64,000 nt of DNA, from the NCBI GenBank assembly GCA_022836615.1, contig MU405361.1, forward strand, positions 27,311 through 91,310. The letters run 5' to 3'. Both the position numbers and the translations under genes were made by a program. This stretch comes from Annulohypoxylon bovei var. microspora. Lineage: Eukaryota > Ascomycota > Sordariomycetes > Xylariales > Hypoxylaceae. Shown in pieces: positions 10,916 through 22,866 of this stretch. The notes under the pieces were generated by a model, which worked only from the letters and a program-made list of their open reading frames with translations, did no database searches and was not told where the DNA came from. Within the stretch, counting starts at the first letter, position 1; the number at the start of each line of letters is the position of its first letter.

Positions 10916-11699
10916 GTCGAGGGCGATAGAATAGAAAATGTAGCGTGTTGGAAGATGACACTTCCACTTCATAATCTAACCTAAGGTTATTGAAATGCGG
11001 TCTCGAGAAGAATGATCCGTGCTACCACACAAATGCAAGAAATGATCATGTAGCATAGGAGGCTGACCCCTTTTTCATACGCCTGACTTCTAAAGTTCTT
11101 AATGGACGGGATGGTAACACAGCAGGGCTTGAGCGGCACCATCTATCAAATTGCTTAGCCGTTTACGACCAGTCGTATGTATGTACATACATACATATAA
11201 CACAGTGCAACACTTGCATATGTACTATGTAGCCGGGATGACGATGATCTTCATAAAGATTCAAAGGACACTTCAATCGATAATCATTCGCGGAAGAGAC
11301 AGGGGGTTTAGCTAGCGCGCCCCTTAGCGAACCAACCGGTAAGGAATTCCATTCCTCTGGGTATCATTTGACGCATCTTAGTCCTATCAACTTCAATGTC
11401 TGCATATCCGACGTGCATATGGGAATATCTTCGTATGCTGCCACTACATTTGATCAACTTTGACGAATAAGAAACCTGACCTTAGTCCCTCTCTATCTTG
11501 TGCTATACCTGCATTACCGGCGTAACGTACGTAACAAACGCAACCTACGTAGCCCTTTTTTTTTCGTACTATCTTTAGATAGGATACTGGGTAGCCTACC
11601 TTTATTCCGCCTCTTTTGGTTGGTCTTTAATTATTTTCGTATAATTCTCACATAATCGTTTATTTCTTTTATTTCTTTGGTTCTTCGGGGCTATCATTG
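10916..11699. other. Intergenic spacer / transporter gene promoter
   Basis: No gene seen. It contains a (GTAT/CATA)n tract near 11176-11200 and a T- and pyrimidine-rich stretch at 11553-11690 that probably forms the promoter and leader of the transporter gene. Confidence 0.5.
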
Positions 11700-13394
11700 A
11701 TGTCTACTTCAAATTCGAACAACATCCGCCTATCCAGCATTCCGGCTCGCTTGAAACCGACATCGCTGCATTCTAACTCGAGACCCGAACCGTCGCCGCT
11801 GCTGTCGGCTAGTTCCTACGGGTCTAGCGTCGAAGATTACATTGGTAGCGGCACCGATACCGTAGGAGGAAGGACGCCCATTTTCGATAGGCGGTTGTCT
11901 TTCGTGCAGGAAGACGACGAGGGTTCAGATATCAGCCGGCTTCATAGCCCTCGTAGATTCGACATACTCAGCTCCGCATACGACTCCGAAGACGAAAACG
12001 ATACCATGTCGGATACCAAGAGACCGTCCTTCTTCCGTCCGAATGACGGCCGCTCCGCCACGCCGCTCCTTAAGAAGTCCGATGACGAAGATCGCGGGAG
12101 ACCGCGGTACAATAACTCGCGACCGACCTCGCCTCTCCCTATACCCGTCTCTACCCCATCCTCCATCAACAGCAGACCGACGTTCTCCCGGCAATCGACG
12201 ATGCGGTCTCGATCGCCCGACACGCAAGCGCGCATGGCCGCGAAGAAGAAGTATACTTACGCTGCCATCTTCCTCGTGGTGTCGCTAGTATCATTCTGCA
12301 TACAAACCGAGCTAGGACGATACGTGCAGCACGAGTTAGGCTGGGACAAAGCATACTGCATGTTATATTTAACACACGGGTCGTGGGCGCTTCTGTGGCC
12401 TACCCAGCTGCTCATCCTGCGCGTCCAGAAGTGGAACGTGCCGTGGCAGACCTTCTGGCGAAGACACGTATACCTGTTGCGCTCGACGGCGCACATGGTC
12501 GCCCAGCAAGAGCTTGACATCCCGCGCCATATCGTGCAGCGCAGCCCTCTCCCTTACCTTATTCGGACCACGGCCTTTATCACGACGGCACTTACCGTGG
12601 CTGGTTTAAGCTGGTATGTTGCGGTTAACATGACGAGTCCGAGCGATCTGACGGCGATTTACAACTGCTCCGCTTTCTTTGCCTACGCCTTCAGCGTGCC
12701 GCTGCTCAAGGAGAAGCTGCGGTTAGACAAGTCATTCGCGGTTTTGATAGCAATTGTCGGTGTTTTAGTTGTCGCGTACGGGGACTCGAGGGGGCCGGCT
12801 GATAAGGACGAGGGCGCCGAGGCCGGCACGCGGTTCCTGGGTAACATGATCATCGGCGCGGGGAGCGTGTTATACGGGCTCTACGAGGTAATGTACAAGC
12901 GGTGGGCGTGTCCGCCCGAGGGTACGTCGGCGACACGGGGCATGATTTTCGCCAACGCTTTCGGGAGCTGCATCGGTACCTTTACTCTCACCGTCCTATG
13001 GATCCCCTTGCCTATCCTGCATATCCTGGGCTGGGAAACTTTCGAGCTGCCCACAGGCGAGGCAGCCTTCTACCTCTTCGTATCCGTCATCATGAACGCC
13101 ACGTTCGCGGGCAGCTTCCTAGTCTTGATCTCGCTGACGAGCCCCGTGCTGAGCTCGGTAGCCGCGCTACTGACCATCTTCATCGTTGCGGTGGCCGACT
13201 GGCTAATCACGGGGCAGAGCATGAGCACTGCGGCCGTGGGTGGCGGGTGCATGATCGTCGTCGCGTTTCTGATGCTGAGCTGGAGCACGTGGCGCGAGAT
13301 GACTGAAGATGCCGAGCGCAAGGCTGCTGTTGATGTCGCGGGTCCAGTCGATTGGAGTAGCGAGGATAGCGATAAAGATGATCGGTTGGATTAG
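11700..13394 (+). CDS. EamA/DMT-family transporter (SLC35F-like)
   Basis: Intronless, 564 residues from ATG 11700; the TTG three bases earlier is ignored. Residues 1-~175 are Ser/Pro/Arg-rich and disordered. From ~182 about ten hydrophobic segments can be counted, in the two-times-five arrangement of the drug/metabolite transporter superfamily, for example KYTYAAIFLVVSLVSFC (TM1), AFFAYAFSVPLLKEKL (TM4), FAVLIAIVGVLVVAYGD (TM5) and VAALLTIFIVAVADWLI (TM9). The PLLKEKLRLDK segment after TM4 is a common EamA feature. A short acidic tail follows TM10. Fungal relatives are vacuolar or Golgi membrane proteins of unknown substrate related to yeast Thi74. Most likely a membrane solute carrier; the substrate is not inferable. 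Confidence 0.82.
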   Translation: MSTSNSNNIRLSSIPARLKPTSLHSNSRPEPSPLLSASSYGSSVEDYIGSGTDTVGGRTPIFDRRLSFVQEDDEGSDISRLHSPRRFDILSSAYDSEDENDTMSDTKRPSFFRPNDGRSATPLLKKSDDEDRGRPRYNNSRPTSPLPIPVSTPSSINSRPTFSRQSTMRSRSPDTQARMAAKKKYTYAAIFLVVSLVSFCIQTELGRYVQHELGWDKAYCMLYLTHGSWALLWPTQLLILRVQKWNVPWQTFWRRHVYLLRSTAHMVAQQELDIPRHIVQRSPLPYLIRTTAFITTALTVAGLSWYVAVNMTSPSDLTAIYNCSAFFAYAFSVPLLKEKLRLDKSFAVLIAIVGVLVVAYGDSRGPADKDEGAEAGTRFLGNMIIGAGSVLYGLYEVMYKRWACPPEGTSATRGMIFANAFGSCIGTFTLTVLWIPLPILHILGWETFELPTGEAAFYLFVSVIMNATFAGSFLVLISLTSPVLSSVAALLTIFIVAVADWLITGQSMSTAAVGGGCMIVVAFLMLSWSTWREMTEDAERKAAVDVAGPVDWSSEDSDKDDRLD

Positions 13395-14457
13395 GCGGCG
13401 TTGAAATCCAGCCCTCTCCCTTTTCTACAATTACTCGGCCTTGTCTTTTTTTAAATTGTCTTTTCCCAACAGCATAAATCGGAATATATAGGGGCATTTA
13501 CGGTCTCATCGATCACATCATGGGTTGATCATGGAGCGGTCATATTAGAGCGATATTAGACGCCGAGGGTTTTTATTTGTTGTTATGGATCTATGATCTC
13601 GAACTGCCTCGTTATCCTGGAGGTCGACGGACGTGGATGTCATCACTGATTACTACTATAGTATCATCGGCGCTTAAGAGGTGTATTGGCTTTGGATTCT
13701 GGCCTAGGTCCGGATGGATCTGGTTATAAAGGCCATGGAGCATCGCTTGCCTACGCAAGTAGAAGGGGATTATGTAAGTTACCTACATATAACTATTGTT
13801 AGGAGTTAGTATATAGGTTCGGTCTCGTAGACACCGGCACAGAGAGTTAAGGGGGGCCCAGAGAAAGGTTCGGGCATGGAAAATGTTATGGATCATTCAA
13901 GCTAGCACTGGTTGACATTCTTATCATGATAATTTAGTACAAGGTAACTGACAATTACCAGTCGCCTGGTGCTACCCTAAGCTATTTTTTTTTAGAAGAA
14001 TCAATGATTATGTGCCCAGGTATCTGAGCGAATTCTTGTTATACTTCTTCCAAGTAAAGCTATGCGTGTGATGCGCCTATCCTTATTCAACGAATTCATT
14101 GGTGGGCTCTTTTCATTCAATGTGCTTGGAGGAACCCAGGATCATTAATTCTGGTTTCCGTTGACAGGTGGTTGGCCATTCTGCATGTACAACCACATGC
14201 TGGAGAAGGGCAGACGGGCGACGCCGTTGAACGCGAACCGTCTTAATGATCCCTGACTAGGTTGTGTTTCGTCAGCAAGCTACCCAGAAGAGAGATTGCT
14301 AAGTTTCCTCTATTCCGATATTAAATAGATACCCTTAAGGTGGTACACAACATCAAATCCGGAGAGGGTCGGAATGTTGGTTCTCCACGCGGTTTCTAGA
14401 TATATCGTGCTTGCCAGAACTAACGTGCGCCGCAAGACCTCTAGTTGAAACTGGGAA
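13395..14457. other. Intergenic spacer between convergent genes
   Basis: Lies between the 3' ends of the transporter gene (plus) and the F-box gene (minus). No coding signal, RNA gene or repeat stands out. Confidence 0.5.
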
Positions 14458-15837
14458 TCATACATGACGTGCGTATTCAAACCGAGCGTTACGGGGCAGA
14501 GAAGAGAGGGAGGATACTGACAAAATCGGTCCATCGGGAGAGTCTATAGTCGCAATGTGACCGTCAATCTCCCGTTCGGCGTCGGGGCCTTTCCCCTCCT
14601 CGTCGTGTCTGGTAAACACACCCTCTCGCTCCACCTTCCAGTCCTTAACCCCGCTGCGCTTCACGAAATCGACGGCCATGTCCCAGGCCTCCTTGTCCGC
14701 CGCGTCGCCACTCTCGAAAACTTGCAATGACGCCCAGTTCCCTGGGTGGTCCGCGGGATCGGCCGCAAAGGTCAACTCGCGCATCAGAGAACTATACGAT
14801 GTGTTGCGCTCCATCCAGAGGTCAGCTAAGTCGACAAGATGCATCTCGGTATTGTCTAGTAAGATTTGGCTTTCCGGACCGGGTGTTAATTGCACGAACA
14901 GTCGTTCGACCTTAGGCAAATGCTGGACTAGGACTTCGAAGTGAGACGAGAGGGGAAATATGGCGATGTAGTTGAAGTCAACGACGGTAGGCGGTATTAG
15001 AGGACTATCATTGGGGTGTTCCTCGCAACCAAGGAGAGCTCCCAGCATAGATGGCGGCCGTCGCAGGAAGAATTCGTATGTTCGGTAGACTCTGGTAGAT
15101 GAACCTTCGTTGAGGAGTATAGAAGTCCAGGGACGAACAGTGAAGAGCGGGCATGCCGGTGGTTTTCTGTATCGGATTCCGGTAGAAGGACCTGCTGATA
15201 CAGGTTGAGCCGCTCTCCTAGTATCGTGCTCCGGTGGTGAAAGTTGAAGATCGGATAGGTGTGTTTCTACCGACCTATCACGAAAAGGCCCTCTTGTGGT
15301 TCGGGCAAGTGAGAGAACATGATATGGGATACTGAACGACCAGGCATCATCTAAGAATAGCATCCGGGACATGAACGCAGCGAGCGTGGTAGGAGGAGCG
15401 ACGATGGTAAATCTCAGAGGATCGATGACGGAGAAGAGCTGATCCCACAACCACTCAAGATCTACTGTCCGAATTTCGGGAGTCATATGTCTAGCATCGG
15501 CCTCCTTGTCTATAAAGTCCACGACTAGGGTAAATGTTGTAACGCCGCGATCCAGCTGGTTATCTTCTAGAAACCGTAGAAGAGGTATGGGGTTCATAGT
15601 AAAGGCGCGGAGTGAGGATATCTTGGGTCTCCATAAGACGTGACGGAATAAAGCAGGGAGCACCAGAATTCTCCAAGCCCTGCAGACAAGAGATACATTT
15701 TTGAGGCTCTGCAAAAGTTGAGGCTTAACATGCAACATGTCGTCGCTCGGCTGATGGCGAAGTCGCACTTGAGACGGAGCCGGGCCATCGAGGAAATCAA
15801 AGATGTGCAGCAATACTTCCGGAGGTATACGGTCCAT
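14458..15837 (-). CDS. F-box protein
   Basis: Single-exon model of 459 residues starting MDRIPPEVLLHIFDFLD, a classical F-box start. The F-box occupies residues ~1-65, interrupted by a loop of about 20 residues, and resumes at LLQSLKNVSLVCRAWRILVLPALFRHVLW. This would bind Skp1 in an SCF ubiquitin ligase. The rest is alpha/beta without an identifiable repeat; regions such as VVDFNYIAIFPLSSHFEVL suggest irregular LRR-like folding. No transmembrane or signal segment. The final ~25 residues follow a GTCAGT-like donor near 14525, so the true C-terminus could differ by a small intron. The substrate is unknown. Confidence 0.78.
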   Translation of the reverse strand: MDRIPPEVLLHIFDFLDGPAPSQVRLRHQPSDDMLHVKPQLLQSLKNVSLVCRAWRILVLPALFRHVLWRPKISSLRAFTMNPIPLLRFLEDNQLDRGVTTFTLVVDFIDKEADARHMTPEIRTVDLEWLWDQLFSVIDPLRFTIVAPPTTLAAFMSRMLFLDDAWSFSIPYHVLSLARTTRGPFRDRSVETHLSDLQLSPPEHDTRRAAQPVSAGPSTGIRYRKPPACPLFTVRPWTSILLNEGSSTRVYRTYEFFLRRPPSMLGALLGCEEHPNDSPLIPPTVVDFNYIAIFPLSSHFEVLVQHLPKVERLFVQLTPGPESQILLDNTEMHLVDLADLWMERNTSYSSLMRELTFAADPADHPGNWASLQVFESGDAADKEAWDMAVDFVKRSGVKDWKVEREGVFTRHDEEGKGPDAEREIDGHIATIDSPDGPILSVSSLSSLPRNARFEYARHV

Positions 15838-17684
15838 GGCGATGGTAAGAAGAAACCCGATTCATAAGTTTGATCTTCTTGCTTTCTCGCTTTCCCAGCC
15901 AAGTGAACAGTAAAGAGGTGATCTTACTGATCCTCTGCCCTGAGCTTAGCCCCCGTAGCAACACGAATCGATTACTAAGACACAGCCGACTTTCAATTCG
16001 TGCTTAGGTAGGTAGGTAGGCAGGTAAATGCATACCTATCCAAGTATGACGAAGTATTATGTCAAGTTGAAGTCGAAGTTGATTTGTTCTCTTGTCTAAA
16101 TTATGGATTATGAAGTATGAAGTATGAAGTACGGATGGTCGGGAATCGGCCAAGTGAAGCCGGCGGCAAATAGGTGGGAACGTGGGGGCTCATTGTTTGA
16201 TATGGTAGTATAGCACATAGATGCATATACAGTGGATATTGAGCCCCGCCTTTTGAATATATAGCTCTGCTTAGTCGCATAAATATGTCGTCTCATGTAA
16301 AACTTGGGAATTTGAAAGCAGAACCTCAACTAAGTATATTTAGACGAGTAGCGTACTTGGAACTAGGAGTACTGGACCCAAGAAGGTAGGTATGCTCTTT
16401 TTGAGAAACTGGGTTCTCATCTGTCGAACAGTTCCCCGACCTAAAAGCAAAGTCAACATGGGCACGTACGTATCATCTTACCTTGGTGCCCTTATGATAC
16501 GACCCCCTCAGTTGGCCGCACGTAGGAAGTGAGGAAAAATAAAAGAACTAATCAACCCAAGTAATAATATATTTATATATTATGTTTGTGCGTAATTATA
16601 TGAACGAATAGTAGGCTAAGTACAAGCAAACATAGCGTCGCAGACATGTATTGCCCTCGACCAAATCGCTTCTATCTGAGGTCCCTAGTACTTACCTAGA
16701 TGTATCCTAGATACCTAGTCGTTATAGGGAGAAGAGGATCCGGATAAATCACTGCTAATAGTCGTATGATCTATGTACCTATCTAGAGTTACTAGGTAGG
16801 TAGGTACGCATCATATAGATCACGGCCGAAATTAGAGACAATTTCTACATCACCACTGCATCCAAATACCGTCGACACCGCACGAGGAATCGCCATTATA
16901 TTTTTTACATCAATCCGCAAGTCAGGAAGCAAAACTCGTATTTAGTATCATATTACTACGGAATATAACACTCTATATGCTTAAAACACGCAGAATGTTA
17001 CAGCTGGAGGATCATGATGTTTACCTACTGGCGCCAGTAAGGACGTGTCTGCGTGCTAAAGTTGCAGAGTCAGCATTGACAAAGGCGGGGGCGTGCAGGG
17101 ATCTTGGTTGCTAGATAGCACTCCGTGGAGAAAACGGGGAAATTATGGGCACAGAGAACGGCAATGAGAAGATGCGCCGTCTACTATGCACATAGTCGTG
17201 TTTTAGACGCACCTGTCGACTTCCCAACCTCTAACTAAGCTCCCCATAAGCCGAACATCCTAAGTCCCACTATACCATATCTAGTAAATCCACCCGCCGT
17301 GCTAGGTATATCATCGGTACCTACTTCTAATGCTAATGTAAACATATCCCTGCGCCCCTCATACGTCCTTCCCCCTCACCGTAGTCTACCCGGACGCTGG
17401 TAGTCACGATGCCCCTTATTTACTTCTCCGCAGCTCCCGTCGTGCCTCCTCACCCAATAGAGCCTGGGGGTAGAGTATCCCCGCTTGAACTTGGCAATGG
17501 AGTTGCCCAAGTAGATAAACGAGATGACGTCTTGTCTTCTCTACGGAACCTCCTACCTTTCGTTCTAGATGCTTTTATGACCTTTCCGCCCAGCAGGTAA
17601 AGTAAAGTCGACACCGCTCATCTTCCACATTCACCCGAGAGGATTCAACCAAACATTGGCCAACCGCTCCGTATCTTGATCGAG
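15838..17684. other. Gene-poor divergent intergenic region
   Basis: 1.8 kb between the divergent F-box and MetE-like genes. It contains TAGGTAGG runs at 16005-16025 and 16793-16808. An open frame of 63 codons at 17409-17600 starts with ATG about 85 bp before the MetE-like ATG and could be an upstream ORF in its leader, but nothing proves it is translated. Confidence 0.45.
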
Positions 17685-19245
17685 ATGCCTGCTAACAAGC
17701 AAAAACCGCCATTCCGCGCTGAGCACTTAGGCTCGCTGCTCCGTCCTCCTGTGCTAAGTGAGAAGCGAATCCAGCTTGACGATAGGAAGGCGGTCGATAT
17801 TGTCAAGGACGCGGAGCTCCATGCCATCGAAGACAAGTCTATCAATGATATCGTCAAGCTCCAACTAGATCTCGGATTCCATGCCATCAACGATGGCGAA
17901 TACCGCCGTCACCAGTTCTGGGGGACCTTCTTCCCCAACCTCGACGGATTCGACGAGATTATGAACCCGGAATGGGAGATGTTCCGGATGTACGTGCCGG
18001 ATACTGCTGCATTTAGTGAGTCTCTGAGGTGGGGGATGGTGCTTGTCGTGATTGTTGGTCGAGTGGGCTGACATCCTATATCTCTCAGCCGAGACGGGTC
18101 ATAAGCCGGGTGAAACGATTGTCTGTGTCGGCAAGATCAAGCATGCCGGGAGTGCGTATCTGTCCGATTGGAATTATCTCAAGAAATTAGTCCCCGCCGA
18201 TAAAGTAAAGGAACTGAAGATAACGCTGGCCGCTCCCGAATGGTAAGTAAGGCGTCTGTCCGAGACTCATTGATGCTGTGAGCTTAGCTTCGTCAACATT
18301 GAAATCGCTAATCGTCGGAATGTTGTAGGTATCATCTAAGATATAAGAAGGGAAGAGCATACCCGAAGGAGGTGTATGCTAATGACGCCGAGTACTTTGC
18401 TGATATTGCTAAAGCCTACCAAACAGTAAGTGAATTCTCTGCCTAAATCAACGTCCCATACCGTAACATGATACGTACCGTCTTCCCTCAATAATTCGCG
18501 ATCGCTTAAGCCTCTCTCGCTGTAGTCATTGCTAATTCTAAACCCCCTAGGAATTGCAGCTTCTGTATGATAACGGCTGCCGAAATGTCACAATTGATGA
18601 CCCGAATTTGGCTTGTAAGTGAAGTCCATAATGCTTGCGGTACTGGCAAGGAAGTAGATGCTGATCGAAGTTACGATCGTAGACTTCTGTGACGAGAAGA
18701 TGCTGGCTGGATTCAAGGCCGATGGCGAAGATTCGGATGCCCTTCTCGACTCGTACATCAAGTTGTACAATGACTGTGTGTCGTCGCGCCCGGCTGATAT
18801 GCACCTGGGAATTCATCTCTGCCGAGGAAACTTCGCCAACAGCAGACATTTCTCGGAGGGTGGATATGATCGAATTGCCACCAAGCTCTTCAATGACATC
18901 GACGCCGACACATACTTCCTAGAGTACGACACGGAACGAGCGGGAAACTTCGAACCCTTGAAGGAATTGCCGGCGCACAAGAACGTCGTGCTAGGTGTCA
19001 TCACCAGCAAGTTCCCCGAGCTCGAGGACATCGAGGAAACGCGCAGCAGAGTTTTCCAGGCTGCTGATATCATCGCAAAAGGCGCTGGTCAGACGCGCGA
19101 GGAAGCTCTCAAGCGACTCGGCGTCAGCCCGCAGTGCGGATTTGCTAGCCACCATCTTGGCAACGCTGTAACACAAGATGACATGGTCGCAAAGTTGAAG
19201 TTGGTGAGGGAACTTGCAAACTCGATCTGGCCCGGCGAGCCTTAG
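17685..19245 (+). CDS. MetE-like (cobalamin-independent methionine synthase C-terminal domain) protein
   Basis: Five exons: 17685-18015, 18089-18242, 18329-18425, 18551-18614 and 18683-19245. All introns are GT-AG (GTGAGT or GTAAGT donors) and all phases match, giving 402 residues. The fold is the UROD/MetE-like TIM barrel. Residues resembling the zinc/thiol ligands of methionine synthase are present: His-Cys in HLCRGN, Glu in LEYDTERAG and Cys in SPQCGFAS. The N-terminal motif RAEHLGSLLRP and the GEYRRHQFW segment are hallmarks of the stand-alone fungal family. At ~400 residues it equals only the catalytic half of MetE (~760), so it is not the housekeeping methionine synthase. It probably acts on another thiol or methyl donor; the physiological substrate is unknown. 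Confidence 0.86.
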
Positions 19246-20040
19246 AAAGCGATTGAAACCGTACGTAGGTACATATCCTTGAAATGTTACCGTCGCGAGT
19301 GGAAAGTGTTGGGCGCTGGTTAGTTGCTTATACGTCGAGTCAACGAGTTGTCGAAAATATGTATTCAACATGCAAGTTTGGAAGTTCGGGGTGGTACGGT
19401 GGGAAATAGAGAAAACCTGACACTCATCATATTTCACACAATCCGAGACCGGGCTGTCATAATTGAGCTGGCGCGTACAGTTTATGCATGTCGACGATAT
19501 CTAATTTTCCCCTAATAGGCGAAATCGGTTACCTGTGCTACGTGCTAATAAATGAATGCGATTGATCTATAGGGAAATATTATAGTAGGAGTTTTATCTT
19601 CCAGATGAATGAATTGTGACGATTGATGCCTGCGATTTACTTTATAGCACTCGCACCCGTGCTGTTGCGAGATGTTGTAGGGTGTAGGTTGGTAGGTACC
19701 TGTACCTAGCAATTAAAATGGTGAAATCGAAGTTACCCCTGAAACTCCGAGATTCTAGTGGATTATCGTGTGCCTTGGCCAATTGGGGCCGAGTGATTGG
19801 ATGAACCTGCCAACGGCCTTCAGGGGCATCAGGGGCTTACCTTGTTGGGTTCTAACGGGTCCAAGTTCCACTAAAATATCGTCAAATAGAAGTTGAGGCT
19901 TATCGTCTTACCGCCTTCACTTCACGTCGTCATATTCATCACCTGTTATCCACGACCGCCATCACCATTATTGTCCCTTCTTAAATTATTTTTAAGGAAA
20001 AGAATATATTATACTTCGTACACCAACATCATCAGCTAGT
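19246..20040. other. Intergenic spacer
   Basis: Between two plus-strand genes. A TAGGTACCTGTACCTA cluster lies at 19690-19710 and an AT-rich leader at 19980-20035 precedes the nucleotidase ATG. No gene seen. Confidence 0.5.
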
Positions 20041-22089
20041 ATGCCGGATAAGAAGACAGAAGTGCCTCCTGATGAATCCTTAACCTATAGCTCGGGGACT
20101 CATGACGGACCCCCGGATTTAAGACTTGTGCACTATAATGACGTCTATCACGTCGACCAGTCAAGTAGCGAACCGGTAGGAGGTGCCTCGCGATTCATGT
20201 CGCTCATTAAATATTATGAGGAAGATGGGAAATACAAGGGACAGCCAAACTTGGTGACGCTATTCTCTGGAGACGCTTTTAATCCTAGCTTGGAGAGTTC
20301 TGTCACTAAAGGTATGTATTGTGACTCAGTATGTGAAAGTCGACAAAATTACAGCATGTATTCTCGGCTGCATGTTTTTTTAGAATCTACACAATTGCTT
20401 TTTTCTTAACTTAGGAGCTCCGGCGTGAGTAAGGTCGACGGCTGAAGAATGGTAGACTAATTGACCAAATTGGCAGGTGATCACATGGTACCGCTATTGA
20501 ACAACATAGGGACAGATGCTGCAGCTTTAGGAGTACGTATCACATCAAAATTCCCTAAGATACCTACCTAGGTAGGCAATCTATTCACAGCAGTTACTTA
20601 TGCTACGAATAGAATCACGATCTTGATTTTGGAGTCCGCCAGTTCAAACATCTATCCTCTAAATGTAAATTCCCATGGCTCATCGCGAATGTGTTGGATC
20701 CCGCCTTGGGAGACTCGGTCCCCATCGGAAATTGCAAAAAGACCCATTTAATCACCGCTTCTAATGGCCTCAAGATTGGCTTGATAGGACTTGGTGAACG
20801 CGAATGGCTTGCTACCATTAACAGTCTGCCTCCCGATCTCATCTACAAGTCTGCCACTCAGACCGCCAAAGAGCTTGTCCCACAGTTACGAGCCGAAGGA
20901 GCAGATATTGTCATCGCCTTAACCCACATGCGGGAGCCGAATGACAACAAGTTGGCCGAGCAAACCGACGGTATCATCGACATCATTCTCGGAGGCCATG
21001 ATCATTACTACAGCCACAGCCTCATTAAAGGGACACATGTCCTGCGTTCTGGAACAGACTTCAAGCAGCTGAGTTACCTCGAAGCTAGGCGGCGGGTAGA
21101 TAACTCGGGTAGATGGGATGTCGATATTGTGCGTCGGGATGCCACGTCTGCCATCCCAGAGCACGGCCCTACCGTTAAGCTAGTCGAGAAGTTGACTGCG
21201 AGCCTGAAGACAACTCTCCAAAAGCCGATCGGCTACACAGCCGCACCTCTCGATGCTAGGTTTAGGACCGTTCGACTTAGGGAAAGCAACATCGCCAACT
21301 GGGTGTGCGACATCATGCGCCATTACTACTCTGGGGATTGTAGCATGATGGCCTCGGGTACTGTTCGCGGTGATCAGGTCTATCCTCCTGGTCCCATATT
21401 GTTAAAGGATATTGTAAGAAACATTTCGTTCGCTGCCAATCTATCTATCCGCTCGAGACACTAAGTAGATAGAACCAAAGGCTTACTGTTGTAACAGATG
21501 AACTGCTTTCCGTTTGAGGATCCTGTCGTGGTGATCAAGGCCACCGGCCAAGCTATCTGGGACGCCCTAGAGAACGGCCTATCTCAGTACCCGGCCCTCG
21601 AGGGACGTTTCCCGCAGGTGTCTAATATCACCTTTAAGTTTGACGGCCGGAAACCTAGCGGGTCGCGCATAGTATCAGCGACGATTGGCGGAGAGCCAAT
21701 AGACATGGCTAGGAAATATGTCCTTGTGACTCGAGGTTATAGTCAGTAACATCGAGAGTTCTATTTTCCCCTTTCTAGCATGTCTCGGGGGTGAGAACTT
21801 CATAATTAAGCTTCTTAAGGAGCCAGTGCTCCTCGGATACTCTTAAAAGTTTAAACCCATTTCCTAAGGAAGAAATTATTAACTCTCGTTGTAGTGGCCC
21901 GCGGAAAAGACGGTTACGATAGCCTTTTGATAGAAGAAGAAGGCGGAAAGGCGGAAGAGATCGTGTCCGAAGAGAACGGAATATTGATCTCCATGATGCT
22001 TCGTCAGTACTTCATGTCACTCCGCGTGATGGGACAATGGAAATACTGGGGAAATAACAGTAAGGAAACCTCTTATTCATTCAGCAGCC

Positions 22090-22167
<78 letters not shown>

Positions 22168-22866
22168 CGGGGGGGGGGGGCGGGGCGCGCGCGGCATGTT
22201 GATTCGTCATTTATTCATGACACTCCGGGTTTTGGGAAATTGTAAATACTGGTTAAATAACATTATTTAAACCTATTATTAATTCCCCCCCCTCCCCCCC
22301 CCCCCCCCCCCCTTCCCCCCCTTCACCCCTCGGCTTCGCCTATGCTACCGCCGAAGATCCGCTAACCTAGCGCTAAATATCGTATCGGAGCGAGATATCT
22401 GCCATCCCGAAAACATTAACGAAGCTGTGTAGACTAACATATTGCAGTGGGCCGGCATTGGAATAGTGTTACTAGCAAGGTCAACGAGACCCACGCCCAT
22501 CACGACCCTACGGCGAGTCCCGTAAGTCCGACCACGCGGACAAAAGCTTCGGGCTGGGACAACTGGACCCCACAAAAGATCCGGGAGCGGAAGGCGTCGA
22601 TAGTCCGGGCTGATGAATCTGATGACGAAGACGAAGACGAAGATAAGAGCTATGATACTAAGGGAGGCTTCATCGGCGAGATCGAGGCAATCGATCGAGA
22701 GATGCAGGTCATGCGCCGGGTCTTCGCCAAATGGGCGCGGATCGCCAAGGTAGAGAGCCGCCTTGGAGAGGAGCTGAAGGACGGCGAGTTCGAGGTCGAC
22801 TGGACCAGGGCTATCGCACCGAGAGTCGAGGGGCGTATCATCTGCGTCGGCGGCGAGCAAAAATAA
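20041..22866 (+). CDS. 5'-nucleotidase / UshA-family metallophosphoesterase
   Basis: Six exons: 20041-20311, 20477-20532, 20613-21413, 21498-21741, 21895-22059 and 22448-22866. Phases agree throughout and give 651 residues. The N-terminal calcineurin-like phosphoesterase domain shows LRLVHYNDVYHVD, FSGDAFNPS, GNHDLDFG (created by the exon 2/3 junction), ALTHMREPND and GGHDHYYSH, the metal ligands of the family. The 5'-nucleotidase C-terminal substrate-binding domain follows (RLRESNIANWVCDIMR; MNCFPFEDPVVVIKATG). The last exon adds an acidic, helical tail. There is no signal peptide, so it is probably intracellular and hydrolyses nucleotides or related phosphoesters. Intron 5 (388 bp) is abnormal: it holds a G76 run, a C tract and a corrupted copy of the exon 5 end, almost certainly a sequence error, so the true intron is likely shorter. 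Confidence 0.87.
22092..22190. repeat. Poly-G run (76 uninterrupted G) inside intron 5
   Basis: Bases 22092-22167 are all G, followed by more G broken by single C bases and a short GC-alternating stretch. Nothing similar occurs elsewhere in the window. Together with the adjacent damaged duplicate it looks like base-calling or assembly artefact rather than genomic sequence. Confidence 0.75.
22195..22285 (+). repeat. Degraded 91-bp duplicate of 21992-22082
   Basis: Aligns without any gap to 21992-22082 (end of exon 5 plus start of intron 5). By hand count 71 of 91 positions match and all 20 differences are transversions, chiefly G to T, C to A and A to T. It sits between the poly-G run and the C tract. 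Confidence 0.8.
22285..22322. repeat. C-rich tract
   Basis: Mostly C with a few T interruptions, directly after the degraded duplicate and within the same intron. It probably shares the artefactual origin of the poly-G run. Confidence 0.7.

Noticed and set aside
17409..17600. 63-codon ORF before the MetE-like gene as a separate gene
   Set aside because: Too short and featureless; at most an upstream ORF.
22092..22190. Poly-G run as a G-quadruplex regulatory element
   Set aside because: A pure 76-G stretch next to a transversion-only ghost copy is better explained as a sequencing or assembly error.
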